A stretch of DNA of 64,000 nt. Source: Ignavibacteria bacterium. Lineage in GTDB: Bacteria > Bacteroidota > Ignavibacteria > Tepidaquicellales > Tepidaquicellaceae. The position numbers and the translations under genes are program-made. The first letter of the stretch is position 1. Every line of letters begins with the position of its first letter. A model generated the notes under the pieces. That model was not told the origin of the DNA. It saw only the letters and a program-made list of their open reading frames with translations, and ran no database searches. The stretch is taken from contig JADJYU010000016.1 in NCBI GenBank assembly GCA_016719565.1, forward strand, positions 57,385 to 121,384. Reading direction: 5' to 3'. Positions 1 to 10,259 of the stretch are shown here, piece by piece.

Positions 1-383
1 TCAAACCGCTTCTGATTGCAACATCTATGAGTGTAGTCGCCTGGTTTTGCGAATGTCTCGGATTATATATAATTCTTAAAGTATATTCTTCTTTTACTGA
101 TATTGATGTAAGTATTTTAGCGGCGGTATTTATTTACGGGTTTTCAACTATTGTCGGTTCTATAGCAATGCTGCCGGGCGGTCTGGGCGTAACGGAAGCT
201 TCAATGACCGGATTGCTGGTGCTGTTAAATATCCCAAAAGATGTTTCAGTAGCCTCTACATTTATTATCAGGGTTTCAACTTTATGGTTTGCAGTATTAG
301 TCGGAGTTATATCAGTATATTTTTATCAGAAATATTCAAACAAGAATTTAGAGAACATTGAAGTAAGTCAGGTGGAAACTTAA
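1..383 (+). CDS. Flippase-like / LPG-synthase transmembrane family protein, 3' part only
   Basis: The frame is open from the first bases of the window, so the start lies outside; about 127 residues remain. The sequence is strongly hydrophobic, with about three membrane segments. It contains GSIAMLPGGLGVTEASM, the conserved loop of the UPF0104 / lysylphosphatidylglycerol synthase transmembrane family (AglD-like). Members sit in the inner membrane and are linked to lipid or polyprenol-linked sugar translocation. The charged tail after the last helix is typical. It ends 63 bp before the B12-binding gene. Substrate cannot be told from this fragment. Confidence 0.8.
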   Translation, partial: KPLLIATSMSVVAWFCECLGLYIILKVYSSFTDIDVSILAAVFIYGFSTIVGSIAMLPGGLGVTEASMTGLLVLLNIPKDVSVASTFIIRVSTLWFAVLVGVISVYFYQKYSNKNLENIEVSQVET

Positions 384-446
384 AAATCACTTGAAGAAAT
401 ATTGTATTTGGGTTAACTTACATTTTAAAATATATTAAATACTTAA

Positions 447-863
447 TTGGATAACAAGATCCGTGTACTTATAGGGAAAGTCGGACTTGACGGTCATGAC
501 AGAGGAGCGAAAGTTATTGCTGCAGCATTCAGGGATGCGGGTATAGAAGTTATTTATACAGGTCTTAGACAGACACCTGAAACAATCGTAGAAGCTGCTT
601 TACAGGAGGATGTGAATGCAATAGGGATCAGTATATTAAGCGGTGCGCATATGACAATTTTCCCAAAGGTCAAAAAACTGATGGATGACAAAGGGCTGAA
701 TGATGTGCTGCTCTTTGGAGGCGGAATTATTCCGGATCAGGATATAGAAGAATTGAAAAAACTCGGGGTCGGAGAACTCTTTACCCCCGGGACACCTACC
801 TATGAAACCATAGACTATGTAAAAAACTGGGTCAGAAAAACTAATGAAGGGAAATCTTTATAA
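447..863 (+). CDS. Stand-alone B12-binding domain of methylmalonyl-CoA mutase type
   Basis: 138 residues form a complete cobalamin-binding domain. The signature D-x-H-x-x-G is present as DGHDRG (residues 15-20, His17 being the expected lower cobalt ligand), followed by the SILSGAH and FGGGIIP loops of this fold. It matches the small C-terminal domain of methylmalonyl-CoA mutase, here as a separate chain, as in archaeal-type two-subunit mutases. The start is TTG at 447; no ATG lies upstream in frame. The large catalytic subunit is not in the window. With the carboxyltransferase at 31502 it suggests a propionyl-CoA/methylmalonyl-CoA pathway. An isobutyryl-CoA-type mutase subunit is the alternative. 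Confidence 0.9.
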   Translation: MDNKIRVLIGKVGLDGHDRGAKVIAAAFRDAGIEVIYTGLRQTPETIVEAALQEDVNAIGISILSGAHMTIFPKVKKLMDDKGLNDVLLFGGGIIPDQDIEELKKLGVGELFTPGTPTYETIDYVKNWVRKTNEGKSL

Positions 864-910
864 ACAGATTTTTACATTATTTTTTAAAATCATTAAACAA
901 AATTTTTTAG

Positions 911-2323
911 ATGAGCAACCAAACAGAGCCGGTCAAATTCGGTACTGACGGCTGGAGAGCAATTATAGGTGATACTTATACTTTTGACAATGTGAAAAGA
1001 GCCGCGCTTGCAACAGCAATTGTTTTCAAAGATCATAAAAAAATCAGTAACGGAATTATAATCGGATATGATACAAGATTTCTGTCTAAGGAATTTGCAC
1101 ATGCAGCTGCAACGGTATTCGGCAATTCAGGCATTAAAACATTTATCACGGACAGTTTTGTCACGACGCCGACAGTATCTCTGCTCGCGAGGGATTTGAA
1201 CTGCGCTCTGGGAGTAATGATCACTGCTTCTCATAATCCTTTTCAGTATAACGGATATAAGCTCAAAGACGAATTCGGCGGTTCTATGGATCCGGACGAG
1301 ATCGCAAAAATAGAAGGTGAACTTAAGAATATTGTATCGGCGGATACTCCAAAAAGTTTTGATGAATTATTGAATGAAGGTGTAATAGAATATTTCAAAG
1401 GAAATGATTTCTATATTAATTATCTGAAGAAGAAAATTGATACGGAAAAAATTAATAATGCCGGTCTGAAAGTAATTTATGACGCGATGTACGGTGCCGG
1501 TCAGAATTTATTCAGTAATTTTGTAAAAGTTAAACAGCTGCATGGTGAAGTGAATCCTTCATTCGGAAACAGCGCTCCGGAGCCCGTTCAGAATAATCTC
1601 GGAGAGATCTGCGCTGAAATGAAATCAGACAATTATAATATTGGAATTGTAACTGACGGGGATGCAGACAGGATTGCGATCATTGACGAGCACGGAGAAT
1701 TTCTCGATGCTCAGAAGACATTTGCTTTACTTATAAAATATTTATTCGAGAAAAAGAAATTTACCGGAAAAGTAGTAAGAGGATTTTCTACAAGCGATCT
1801 TGTGAGAAAGTATTGTGAAAAAAATAATATCGAGCTTGTTACTGTTCCGATCGGATTCAAGCATATTTCAAAAATAATGATCAATGATGACGTAATGATC
1901 GGCGCAGAAGAAAGCGGCGGCATTGGTATTAAAGGTCATTTGCCGGAACGGGATGGGATATTTAACGGACTGCTTTATATGGAAATGCTGTCTGAATACA
2001 GTAAGAGCATTTCTGAACTTAAGAAAGAGTTTGATGATGAATTCGGATTATATTTCTATCAGAGAAATGATGTAAAGACTACGGAAGAGAAAAAGAATGC
2101 CGCATTAAGTATAAGTAAAGGATTAAAAGCAGGAGATGAAATCGGCGGTAAGAAAATCATGGAAACTGACGATCTTGACGGAAATAAATTTTATTTCGAA
2201 GACGGCTGGCTATTAGTCAGAGCTTCGGGAACAGAACCGTTGATCAGAATATATTGTGAAACGTATGGTGAGGATCAGACATCAGGAATATTGACACAAA
2301 CTAAAAATTTTTTAGGATTATGA
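911..2323 (+). CDS. Phosphoglucomutase/phosphomannomutase family protein
   Basis: 470 residues with the full alpha-D-phosphohexomutase layout. The catalytic phosphoserine loop TASHNP is at residues 105-110 (Ser107). The Mg-binding loop DGDADR is at 249-254. The sugar-specificity motif EESGG follows, and the phosphate-binding loop RASGTEPLIR lies near the C-terminus. It interconverts hexose 1- and 6-phosphates in the cytosol and would supply sugar nucleotides for the polysaccharide genes that follow. The stop overlaps the next start by 4 bp (ATGA), so they are translationally coupled. Glucose, mannose or glucosamine specificity is not decided by these motifs. Confidence 0.93.
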   Translation: MSNQTEPVKFGTDGWRAIIGDTYTFDNVKRAALATAIVFKDHKKISNGIIIGYDTRFLSKEFAHAAATVFGNSGIKTFITDSFVTTPTVSLLARDLNCALGVMITASHNPFQYNGYKLKDEFGGSMDPDEIAKIEGELKNIVSADTPKSFDELLNEGVIEYFKGNDFYINYLKKKIDTEKINNAGLKVIYDAMYGAGQNLFSNFVKVKQLHGEVNPSFGNSAPEPVQNNLGEICAEMKSDNYNIGIVTDGDADRIAIIDEHGEFLDAQKTFALLIKYLFEKKKFTGKVVRGFSTSDLVRKYCEKNNIELVTVPIGFKHISKIMINDDVMIGAEESGGIGIKGHLPERDGIFNGLLYMEMLSEYSKSISELKKEFDDEFGLYFYQRNDVKTTEEKKNAALSISKGLKAGDEIGGKKIMETDDLDGNKFYFEDGWLLVRASGTEPLIRIYCETYGEDQTSGILTQTKNFLGL

Positions 2324-4047
2324 ATAAACAATTTAGTATTGCATTAATTTTTATTGTTCTGTTCAGCGCATTTAATAATGATGAAATTTTTTCTCAGTTT
2401 AAAAGCAAGACACAGGATTCTGAAGATGATCCGTTAGGTAAAATAATGAACAGATCCGGAACAAACGGCAAAGTCGGAATAAACGCTGATGCTCCGGACA
2501 TCTTTGATCAGCTGAATAGTCAGAATACATACACAACCAGGTCAATGCCTATTGAAGGAGCAATCGATCCTGATGTATATATAGTCGGACCTAATGATCT
2601 GTTTACACTCGGACTTTACGGATATATAAATCAGCAAATGCCTTTAGTAGTATCTCCGGAAGGATCAGTAATTATTCCAACTGTTGGGGAAGTGGAGGTT
2701 TCAGGATTAACATTAACTGCAGCAAAAAATAGTGTGATAAGAGCAGTTAAGAGAAGATATTATTCAAGTGATGCGAGCTTCACACTAAACACTCCCAGAA
2801 CATTTCTCATAAAAGTTTCAGGTCTTACACAGGGTAATTTTGAAGTTTCGCCTGTTACTAGAGTTTCAGAAATACTTAAAGTTTTAATATTTGATACACT
2901 CAATACTTCAAGAGTTTTTTATGAAAAAACAAATGAAAGAGAATTTTTTAACAATCAGATTTCATTAAGAAATATTGAGTTAATAAGAAAAAACGGGACT
3001 GTAAAGAAAGTTGATATTTATAAATATTTTCTGACCAATAAAGATGAATTCAATCCGTTCTTTCTCGAAGGGGATCTGTTGAAAATACCTTATCTACAGC
3101 TAGATAATAATTTTATAAACATAGGCGGTGCGGTTCAGCTTGGAGGATCATATGAATATTCCGAAGGGGATGATCTTGAAACTATAATCGGAATAGCCAG
3201 AGGATTTGATGTAAGCGCTGAGCCGGACAGTATAATACTTTACAGAGCGGATGAAAAATCCAGTGATTTCAGAATGATCGATTTGTCATATGAAAAGGAC
3301 AAGGAGTTTGAGATAGAAAGCTTTGACAGAATATTCGTAAAATCAAAAATAACATATCAGAAAAATCTATCAGTCCTTATAATGGGAGAGGTGCTTCGTC
3401 CCGGATATTATCCTATATCTTTTAAGAAGACACGACTTAAAGACATCATAGAGTTGGCCGGCGGGCTGAAAGAAAAAGCATATTTACCTCTGAGTATTTT
3501 ATTCAGAAATTACGATGCTGAATATATGGCAAAGGACACTGCTGAAGTGCTTTTAAATCTCAGAGCAAATGACCTTATAGTATCTGAAATTGATAAGGAA
3601 AATTTAGTTACGGATATAAAATCAAGAAGGAACAGAGTGATAGTTGATTTTGAAAAACTATTGAAGGAAAGCGATGAATCACAGAATGTATTACTTGAAG
3701 GAAAAGATATTATATATATAAATGATAACAAAAATATCGTGTATGTATTCGGACAGGTAGGTCAAGAAGGGTATGTACCGTTCAAAGAAGGAGCTGATGC
3801 GGAATATTATATTGAGAAAGCGGGCGGTTATTCTAATGCAGCGGAAGAAGATGATACAAGAATAATTAAATTCAATTCAAGAGGCTGGTATCAGCCGGAC
3901 CAGACAAAAATAGAATCGGGAGATTACGTATATGTTCCGAAAGAAGTGAGACAGACATTCGGTCAGACAATCTCAGTAATAGCTCAGATAGCAGGAGTGA
4001 TACTTGGTGTATTGACGACATATATATTAATTAAGCAGAATCAGTAA
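2320..4047 (+). CDS. Polysaccharide export protein with SLBB domains (Wza-like)
   Basis: 575 residues. An N-terminal signal peptide (about residues 1-26) is followed by a Poly_export domain (around 85-150, with GPNDLFTLGLYG and SPEGSVIIPTVGEVEVSG). At least two or three SLBB domains follow (around 270, 350 and 480). The protein ends in a hydrophobic helix (SVIAQIAGVILGVLTTYILI). No lipobox cysteine is visible, so it differs from classical Wza lipoproteins. It is expected to form the outer-membrane or periplasmic conduit for the polysaccharide made by the downstream genes. It overlaps the mutase gene by 4 bp and precedes the Wzz-like gene. Confidence 0.9.
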   Translation: MNKQFSIALIFIVLFSAFNNDEIFSQFKSKTQDSEDDPLGKIMNRSGTNGKVGINADAPDIFDQLNSQNTYTTRSMPIEGAIDPDVYIVGPNDLFTLGLYGYINQQMPLVVSPEGSVIIPTVGEVEVSGLTLTAAKNSVIRAVKRRYYSSDASFTLNTPRTFLIKVSGLTQGNFEVSPVTRVSEILKVLIFDTLNTSRVFYEKTNEREFFNNQISLRNIELIRKNGTVKKVDIYKYFLTNKDEFNPFFLEGDLLKIPYLQLDNNFINIGGAVQLGGSYEYSEGDDLETIIGIARGFDVSAEPDSIILYRADEKSSDFRMIDLSYEKDKEFEIESFDRIFVKSKITYQKNLSVLIMGEVLRPGYYPISFKKTRLKDIIELAGGLKEKAYLPLSILFRNYDAEYMAKDTAEVLLNLRANDLIVSEIDKENLVTDIKSRRNRVIVDFEKLLKESDESQNVLLEGKDIIYINDNKNIVYVFGQVGQEGYVPFKEGADAEYYIEKAGGYSNAAEEDDTRIIKFNSRGWYQPDQTKIESGDYVYVPKEVRQTFGQTISVIAQIAGVILGVLTTYILIKQNQ

Positions 4048-4174
4048 TAGTCAATCAGTCTTTAAATTTAAAGTTGCGATAGTATTTTTGATATCAGAAA
4101 TGATATTTAGGGTATTTTGCTACAAATTTTCTAATTAGTCATGAAAAAATGTTTTTAAAAATTAGATCCTAAAA

Positions 4175-5347
4175 ATGGCAGATGAAAACGAAAAATTAAA
4201 TTCTACTTTAAATAAAAAAACGAAAGAATTTATCTTAAAAGATTATATTCAGTTAGTTTTAAAGTATAAAAAATTACTGATTACCAGTACTTTAATTGTA
4301 GGATTAATTGTAACAATTTTGATGTTTTTTGTGGTTGATCCTATTTATTTATCTAGTGCAAAAGTAAAAAGTGCAGGAGGTTCCGGACTAAGCAGCTTTT
4401 TAGGTGTATCAGGTTTACCCGACTTAGGCGGACTTGAAGCTTTAGGCGGCGGATCCGGGTCAAAAGAACTTGCATTATATGAAGAGATCCTGTTAAGCAG
4501 AAGATGCATTGAAGAAACAATAATAAAATTCAATTTAATGGAGGTTTATGACATTAAATACATGGAAGATGCTATAAAAGCATTCAGGCTTGATATCATG
4601 TTGTTAACAGCAAATAAAAAAGCAAATACATTGTCAATAGATGTTTTTGACAAAGATAAACAAAGAGCAAAAGAGATAGCAGAATATTTAATATTTCAGC
4701 TAAATAAAATTTATTCTGAAATGAGTGCTTTAAATGCTAAAAATAACAAGGAATTTATTGAACAAAGATATGATTCAGCTAAAATCGAATTAAAAATTGC
4801 TGAAGATAGTTTACAAGGATATCAGGATATTTACGGGTTATCACCTGAAATTCAAGCTGAAGTTGCTTCAAAGACGTCATTACAGTTAGAAGCTACAATA
4901 AAATCTGAAGAAATAAAACTAGAACTTATGAGAAAAATTTTAACTGATAACCAACCGGAGATCAAAGAACAGGAAGAAAAATTAGTTTTATTAAATAATC
5001 AATTAAACGAAATAAAATATTCGGAGGATGGAAACAGTTCATTGCAGCTTAAAGGATTACCAACAGTTATAATTAATTTTCTGAGATTAAAAAGAGATTT
5101 AGAAATTAAAAACCGAATTCTTACTACAATTATTCCAATCTATGAACAAGCTAAATTTGAACAAAAAAGAGAAACACCAACTGTTATAATTTTGGATTAT
5201 CCATATTTACCTGAGAAAAAAACCAAACCAAAAAGATTAATTACAATATTATTCAGCATGGTGGCGTTCTTGTTTTTTATTACAACTACACTGACTCTAT
5301 ATGAATTGTATTATAAAAAATTAATTTCACTTTTTAGAAATGTCTAG
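4175..5347 (+). CDS. Wzz/GumC-like chain-length determinant protein
   Basis: 390 residues with the classic co-polymerase topology: a short cytoplasmic N-terminus, one membrane helix (about 33-55), a long periplasmic part with predicted coiled coil (about 190-290), a Pro-rich PYLPEKKTKPK stretch before the second helix, and a C-terminal membrane helix (about 355-378). No Walker motifs or C-terminal tyrosine kinase are present, so it is a Wzz-type rather than a Wzc-type protein. It would set chain length together with the polymerase encoded 12 bp downstream. A 127-bp gap separates it from the export gene, so it may have its own promoter. Confidence 0.88.
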   Translation: MADENEKLNSTLNKKTKEFILKDYIQLVLKYKKLLITSTLIVGLIVTILMFFVVDPIYLSSAKVKSAGGSGLSSFLGVSGLPDLGGLEALGGGSGSKELALYEEILLSRRCIEETIIKFNLMEVYDIKYMEDAIKAFRLDIMLLTANKKANTLSIDVFDKDKQRAKEIAEYLIFQLNKIYSEMSALNAKNNKEFIEQRYDSAKIELKIAEDSLQGYQDIYGLSPEIQAEVASKTSLQLEATIKSEEIKLELMRKILTDNQPEIKEQEEKLVLLNNQLNEIKYSEDGNSSLQLKGLPTVIINFLRLKRDLEIKNRILTTIIPIYEQAKFEQKRETPTVIILDYPYLPEKKTKPKRLITILFSMVAFLFFITTTLTLYELYYKKLISLFRNV

Positions 5348-5359
5348 CATTTACAATAT

Positions 5360-6772
5360 ATGATATTGGATAAATACAACAATATAATTTTCATTTCTTT
5401 TTTCCTCATCATTTTTTTTTTAATTGTATATTTATTTAGTATTGGAAAAACTCTTATTCCAATAGTTTTACTGACAGTACCTCTTATATTTATTCTAATT
5501 GAAAATGCCGCAAAATATTATTTATTTTATTTAACCTCTGCACTATTTATCGAACAATATTTTTATGTTCCCTTAAAAATTCAGGTAGTAAATGTAGTAG
5601 CTTTCGGTGTTTTTATTTTATTTTTAACTAATAAAAATACACAGATATTCAATTCTTTTAGATTACCAAATGTAGTGAAATATACAGCTGTATTTTTCGT
5701 TTTATCAATATTCTTATCAGCAGTAAATACAGTTCATATTTCTTTCGCTAGTTTGTATTTCTTTTTTTTATTTTTCACTTATATTACCACAGGATACTTA
5801 GTGTTCCGAAGTGTGAAGAATGAATTTACAATTGAAAAGTTCTTTACTTTTTATTTCTATGGCATGGCTGTAGCTTGCTTTGTAATAATTATTCAAACTA
5901 TAATTACTTCAAGGCTTAGATCAAAAGGTTTTATTGGGTTTCCTGTGATGGATTTCTCTGCAATTACTTTTTCTTTTTTGATACTAAAATATTTCATAAA
6001 GGGAAAATTAAATTTAAAAATATTAATAATATCTTCATTCATATTTACAGTCTTAATAATTTCTCTTTCCCGTTTTGCCTGGATTGGATTTATTTTTAGT
6101 CTTACTTATGGATTAATAATCTCATATAAATTTGACCAAAAATGGAGGAACTATTTTAAAGAAAAATTCAAACTGATTATGGTTACAGCATTTATTTTAA
6201 TTGGTGTATTAATAGGTCTTGGGGTAAAAAATGTAATCGCTACAAGATTTTCAGACCTTACATTTGAATTTTTTGAACAAAAAGATGATGGGGAATATAT
6301 ACAAAATTCAATGGAGACCAGAGCATTAATATGGTTTACTGCTTATAATGCATTTGAAACAAGTCCATATACCGGAATTGGTCATCAGATGTTTAACTTT
6401 GTATCCGAAGAATATAATGTTCTGCCTGATTACTTTTTCGAATTATATGTAGAAGGTTTAGATCCTCATAATACTATGCTGGCATTTCTATCTGAAACTG
6501 GTTTAATTGGATTATCTTCATATTTGATTTTTATTTTTACAATGTATTTCCTTAGTTTGAAGTCAATTAAAATGTCAGAAAATGAAAATGAAAAAACAAA
6601 CAGCATTTTATTAAATGTAGCAGTTTTTTTTATGATTATTAACAGTATATATTCGGGGCAATATACAATGACCCAGCAGGCATTCTTTATGTATATATTT
6701 TTAGGATTGAATACTGGTAATTATATCTATCTGAAAAATAAATTAGCGGATAAGGGATTATCTGCAAAATAA
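5360..6772 (+). CDS. O-antigen ligase/polymerase family membrane protein (Wzy/WaaL-like)
   Basis: 470 residues with about ten to twelve hydrophobic segments. A large extracytoplasmic loop contains GIGHQMF and then DPHNTMLAFLSETGLIGL, the typical pattern of the O-antigen ligase/polymerase family (Wzy_C). It would join lipid-linked repeat units or ligate them to an acceptor at the periplasmic face of the inner membrane. The start ATG lies 12 bp after the Wzz-like gene. Position between Wzz and Wzx genes favours polymerase over ligase, but sequence alone cannot separate the two. Confidence 0.85.
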   Translation: MILDKYNNIIFISFFLIIFFLIVYLFSIGKTLIPIVLLTVPLIFILIENAAKYYLFYLTSALFIEQYFYVPLKIQVVNVVAFGVFILFLTNKNTQIFNSFRLPNVVKYTAVFFVLSIFLSAVNTVHISFASLYFFFLFFTYITTGYLVFRSVKNEFTIEKFFTFYFYGMAVACFVIIIQTIITSRLRSKGFIGFPVMDFSAITFSFLILKYFIKGKLNLKILIISSFIFTVLIISLSRFAWIGFIFSLTYGLIISYKFDQKWRNYFKEKFKLIMVTAFILIGVLIGLGVKNVIATRFSDLTFEFFEQKDDGEYIQNSMETRALIWFTAYNAFETSPYTGIGHQMFNFVSEEYNVLPDYFFELYVEGLDPHNTMLAFLSETGLIGLSSYLIFIFTMYFLSLKSIKMSENENEKTNSILLNVAVFFMIINSIYSGQYTMTQQAFFMYIFLGLNTGNYIYLKNKLADKGLSAK

Positions 6773-6811
6773 TTACAGAAGAAAAAATTTTATTTAAGTT
6801 TAATTAACTGA

Positions 6812-8307
6812 TTGTTAACATCGCAAGATAAAAAAAATTCTTTATGGAATACATTGTCATTTGTGATTTCTTCATTATTGAATTTTCTGAATTATTCACT
6901 TATTTATAAAACGTTTGACTTAAATATATTCGGATTTTTTATACTTATCAGTTCTATATTTGGAATTGGAGCCAGTTTGGATTTTGGGTTTGGAATTTCT
7001 ACCATAAAAAATATTGCTGAAGCAAAAAAAAAAATGATCTGAAATTTATTGATAAATATTTTACAACATTTTTTTTAGTTTTTTTAATTACCGGTTTAAT
7101 CATAGTCATTATTCTTTTTGTTTATTGCATTTTTGTTTTGAAAAACTCGGAATTGCTGGAAAAAGAAAATGTGAAAAATCTGAACTTTAATCTTATTACA
7201 TTTTTAATGATCATTACTTTTATATTTAATTATAATAATGGTTATTTAAAGTGTACACTTGAAGGATTTTCTGAATATGTTAAATTAGGCCAAATAAATA
7301 TTTTAAGTGTAATTTTTAATACTATTTTATTTACTATGATTTTAATATTCAATTTGGATATATATTATTTAGTATCATTTATTACAATTGTAAGTATTTT
7401 TTCTTTTCTAATTACATTTTATTATATATTCTTCTATAGAAAGTTAATTAACTTTAAATGGAGTTTATATGATTTTTCATTAGTAAAAAAGTTTTCGCAA
7501 TACGGAATCAATATACAAATAGCATCTTTTTTAAATAGCATGATAGATGTTGTTATAAAATATTTAATAGGATTAAATTTGTCTTTTACCTGGGTATCAT
7601 ATTTTGAATCCGGAAAAAAAATTATTAATTTTTCGAGTGGAATTATATTTTCTACACAAAGAGGATTACTGGTAAAATTAAGTGAAGAAAATATAGTTGG
7701 AAATTTAAAGATGTATTTAACTAAAAACCTATATTATTTTTCCAAAATGTCTAATTATTATTCTATAATTATTTATGGAATAATGAACCCATTGATTTGT
7801 TTTTTTATTTTGTTTTGGTTTAATAGTTATGAGTCTATGCTGATTTACCTAATATTTTCCTTATCTTATTCTTTTATTAATTTTGGAGGTTGTTTGTATG
7901 CTGTACTTATGATTGAGGGAAAAGGATTGAAACTGCTGATAATTCAAACAAGCAATTTAATTCTTACTTATGTTATGCTTGGAATTTCACTGAGCTTATT
8001 CAATAATGTGTTTGGATTATTTGGTTACTACTTATCTATCTTAATCAGTATAATAATAATTTTTCATTATTTATATAAATCATATGGCTTTGATTTTAAG
8101 TCATATTTAAAAATGTCGGAATTATATAGAATTGTAATTCTAAACTTTTTAATATTTATTCAAATAATGACAATAGTATATTATCAGGAAGAATTGAATT
8201 ACATTTTGGTTTTATCGTTCATAATATTTTCATTGATATATATAAAACAATTTGTATTTATTTTGAAGTTGCTATACCAAAATATTCAAAATAAATTTTC
8301 TTATTAG
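6812..8307 (+). CDS. Oligosaccharide flippase (Wzx-like), frameshifted at an A11 tract
   Basis: Two adjacent open segments make one protein of about 498 residues. The first (TTG start at 6812) runs to 7042. From 7035 on, the next frame continues without a stop to 8307. The frames meet exactly at eleven consecutive A bases (7024-7034). The joined sequence has about twelve hydrophobic helices and an N-terminus like polysaccharide flippases of the MATE/MOP superfamily. It would flip undecaprenyl-linked repeat units across the inner membrane. A one-base indel in the homopolymer is the simplest explanation, but slippage-based phase variation is possible. The codons are extremely A+T-rich. Confidence 0.82.
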
Positions 8308-8431
8308 TCATAGTATTATTTTGAGAAAAATATTTAATTTGGAAATAAAGAATATTTTATGAAAGTAAAATCTATTATACATTTACAGATTTATTAATAC
8401 TTTAATTATTCTATAATTCTATTTCTAATAA

Positions 8432-9379
8432 ATGACTACATATAAAACAATTGTTAGAAATCTTTTTGAAATATTAATTTCACCGTTTATTTTATGCAGC
8501 TCTTTTTTGTTATTAAAAATAAGGCAAAGGGGAGTAAACAATTTTATTCTACAAAAAGGATTTTATTTAAAATCGGAGTATTCCCAATTATTGATCACTA
8601 TTATGAACCAATGTTTAAAACCGGAAATCTCAAAAAATCATTGAAATCAGATAGAATTTTGCCAGGTATTGATTTGAATGTTGAGGAACAAATCTCAATT
8701 TTAAATGGATTTGATTTCAATGATGAATTACTAATTCTTGAAAACACTAGTTCTTTTAAATTTGACAACACTTCGTTCAAATCCGGAGATGCTGAATATT
8801 ATTATAGTATAATCAGAAAATTCAAACCCCGTAAAATAATTGAAATTGGCAGTGGAAATTCAACACTTATTGCTTTGGAAGCGATTAAAAAAAATAAATA
8901 TGAAGATGTAAATTATGAATGTACTATGAAATGTATTGAACCATATGAAATGGATTGGCTTGAGTTATTAGAAGTAGAAGTAATCAGAAATCAGGTAGAA
9001 GAAATTGATATAGAAGTATTTAAAGAATTAAAAGATAATGATATATTATTTATTGATTCATCTCATATTATCAGACCCCAGGAGATGTATTATATGAATA
9101 TTTAGAAATACTTCCGGTACTAAATTCAAATGTGTTAATTCATATTCATGATATTTTTACTCCAAAAGATTATCTCGAAGAATGGGTAATTGAAAAAAAT
9201 TATTTTGGAACGAACAATATTTACTTGAAGCATTTTTATCTTTTAACAATAATTTTAAAATCATAGGTGCCTTAAATTATCTGTCTCACCATTACCCGGA
9301 TCTATTTCGCAAAATATCTCCAATATTCAGCAGGGAATTACAAAGAGAACCCGGCTCATTTTGGATTAAAAAAAATTAA
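8432..9379 (+). CDS. Class I SAM-dependent methyltransferase, three frameshifts
   Basis: The reading frame changes three times (about 8515-8545, about 9080, about 9195). Across all four pieces the translation is coherent: a hydrophobic N-terminal start at 8432, then GVFPIIDHYYEPMF, the SAM-binding loop KIIEIGSGNSTLIA, the acidic strand NDILFIDSSH, then HIHDIFTPKDYLEEW and a C-terminal LSHHYPDLFRKISP. This matches methyltransferases often found in exopolysaccharide clusters. It probably methylates a sugar of the repeat unit. The next gene starts 3 bp after the stop. The indels look like sequence errors, as every segment still reads well. Confidence 0.72.
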
Positions 9380-9382
9380 GTT

Positions 9383-10129
9383 ATGTTACAAAAATTTTCA
9401 ATTGTAACTCCTACTTTAAATCAAGCACATTTTATCAAAGATACTATTGAATCTGTTCTTAATCAAAACTACAAGAATTTCGAACATATTATTGTAGACG
9501 GAGGATCTACTGATAATACACTGGAAATATTAAAAGATGTCCCTCATTTAAAATGGATTTCTGAAAAAGACAGTGGACCTGCTAACGCTATAAACAAGGG
9601 GTTTCAAATGGCAACCGGTGATATATTTGCCTGGATAAATTCAGATGATTATTATGTACCAAATATTTTTGAATTCATAAACTCAGAGTTTCTAAAGAAT
9701 TTAGATAAAAAATTACTATTCGGTCATTTAATTTTTATAGATAAAAACAAAAAAAAATTATTCGATGATTGGAAAGCTATATATGACCGGGATTTTCTTA
9801 TTAGAAGAAAACCGGATATCAGACAACCATCAACTTTTTTTTTGAAAAGTTTATACCAAGAAGTTGGGGAGCTGGATGAGGAATTGAAAATTGTTTTTGA
9901 CTATGATCTTTTTTTAAGAATGCTTTCATTTACAGATGCAATTTATACTGAAAAAAAACTCTCATATTTCAGGGTATACAATGAAACATTAACCAACAGG
10001 AATTTTCGGAAACAGGCGCTTGAAATATTTAAGGTTTCCAGAAGAAACGGCGGTAAAATATTTGATAAAATAAATTTGTCAAATCTAATAAAACTTATTT
10101 ATCCCGGCTATTTTAAACTTAAAGAATAA
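9383..10129 (+). CDS. Glycosyltransferase family 2
   Basis: 248 residues, a complete GT-A fold transferase. The N-terminus has the nucleotide-binding strand FSIVTPTLNQ and the block IIVDGGSTDNT. The metal-binding acidic motif appears as NSDD (about residues 87-90). The C-terminal half carries the acceptor-side residues RQPSTFF and FDYDLFLRM. The type with VDGGSTDNT is common among transferases resembling colanic-acid WcaA/WcaE. It would add one sugar of the repeat unit at the cytoplasmic face. Donor and acceptor cannot be assigned. It follows the methyltransferase by 3 bp. Confidence 0.92.
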   Translation: MLQKFSIVTPTLNQAHFIKDTIESVLNQNYKNFEHIIVDGGSTDNTLEILKDVPHLKWISEKDSGPANAINKGFQMATGDIFAWINSDDYYVPNIFEFINSEFLKNLDKKLLFGHLIFIDKNKKKLFDDWKAIYDRDFLIRRKPDIRQPSTFFLKSLYQEVGELDEELKIVFDYDLFLRMLSFTDAIYTEKKLSYFRVYNETLTNRNFRKQALEIFKVSRRNGGKIFDKINLSNLIKLIYPGYFKLKE

Positions 10130-10259
10130 CTTTCCCTAAGTAATTCTATTAATTAATTTAAAAATAAGTATGATGTGTTCTCTCATAAATTTAGAGAGTA
10201 AAATTTTCAATTATATTGAAGCAGTAATATCAATTATTTAGTAATTTCAATTATAAAGA

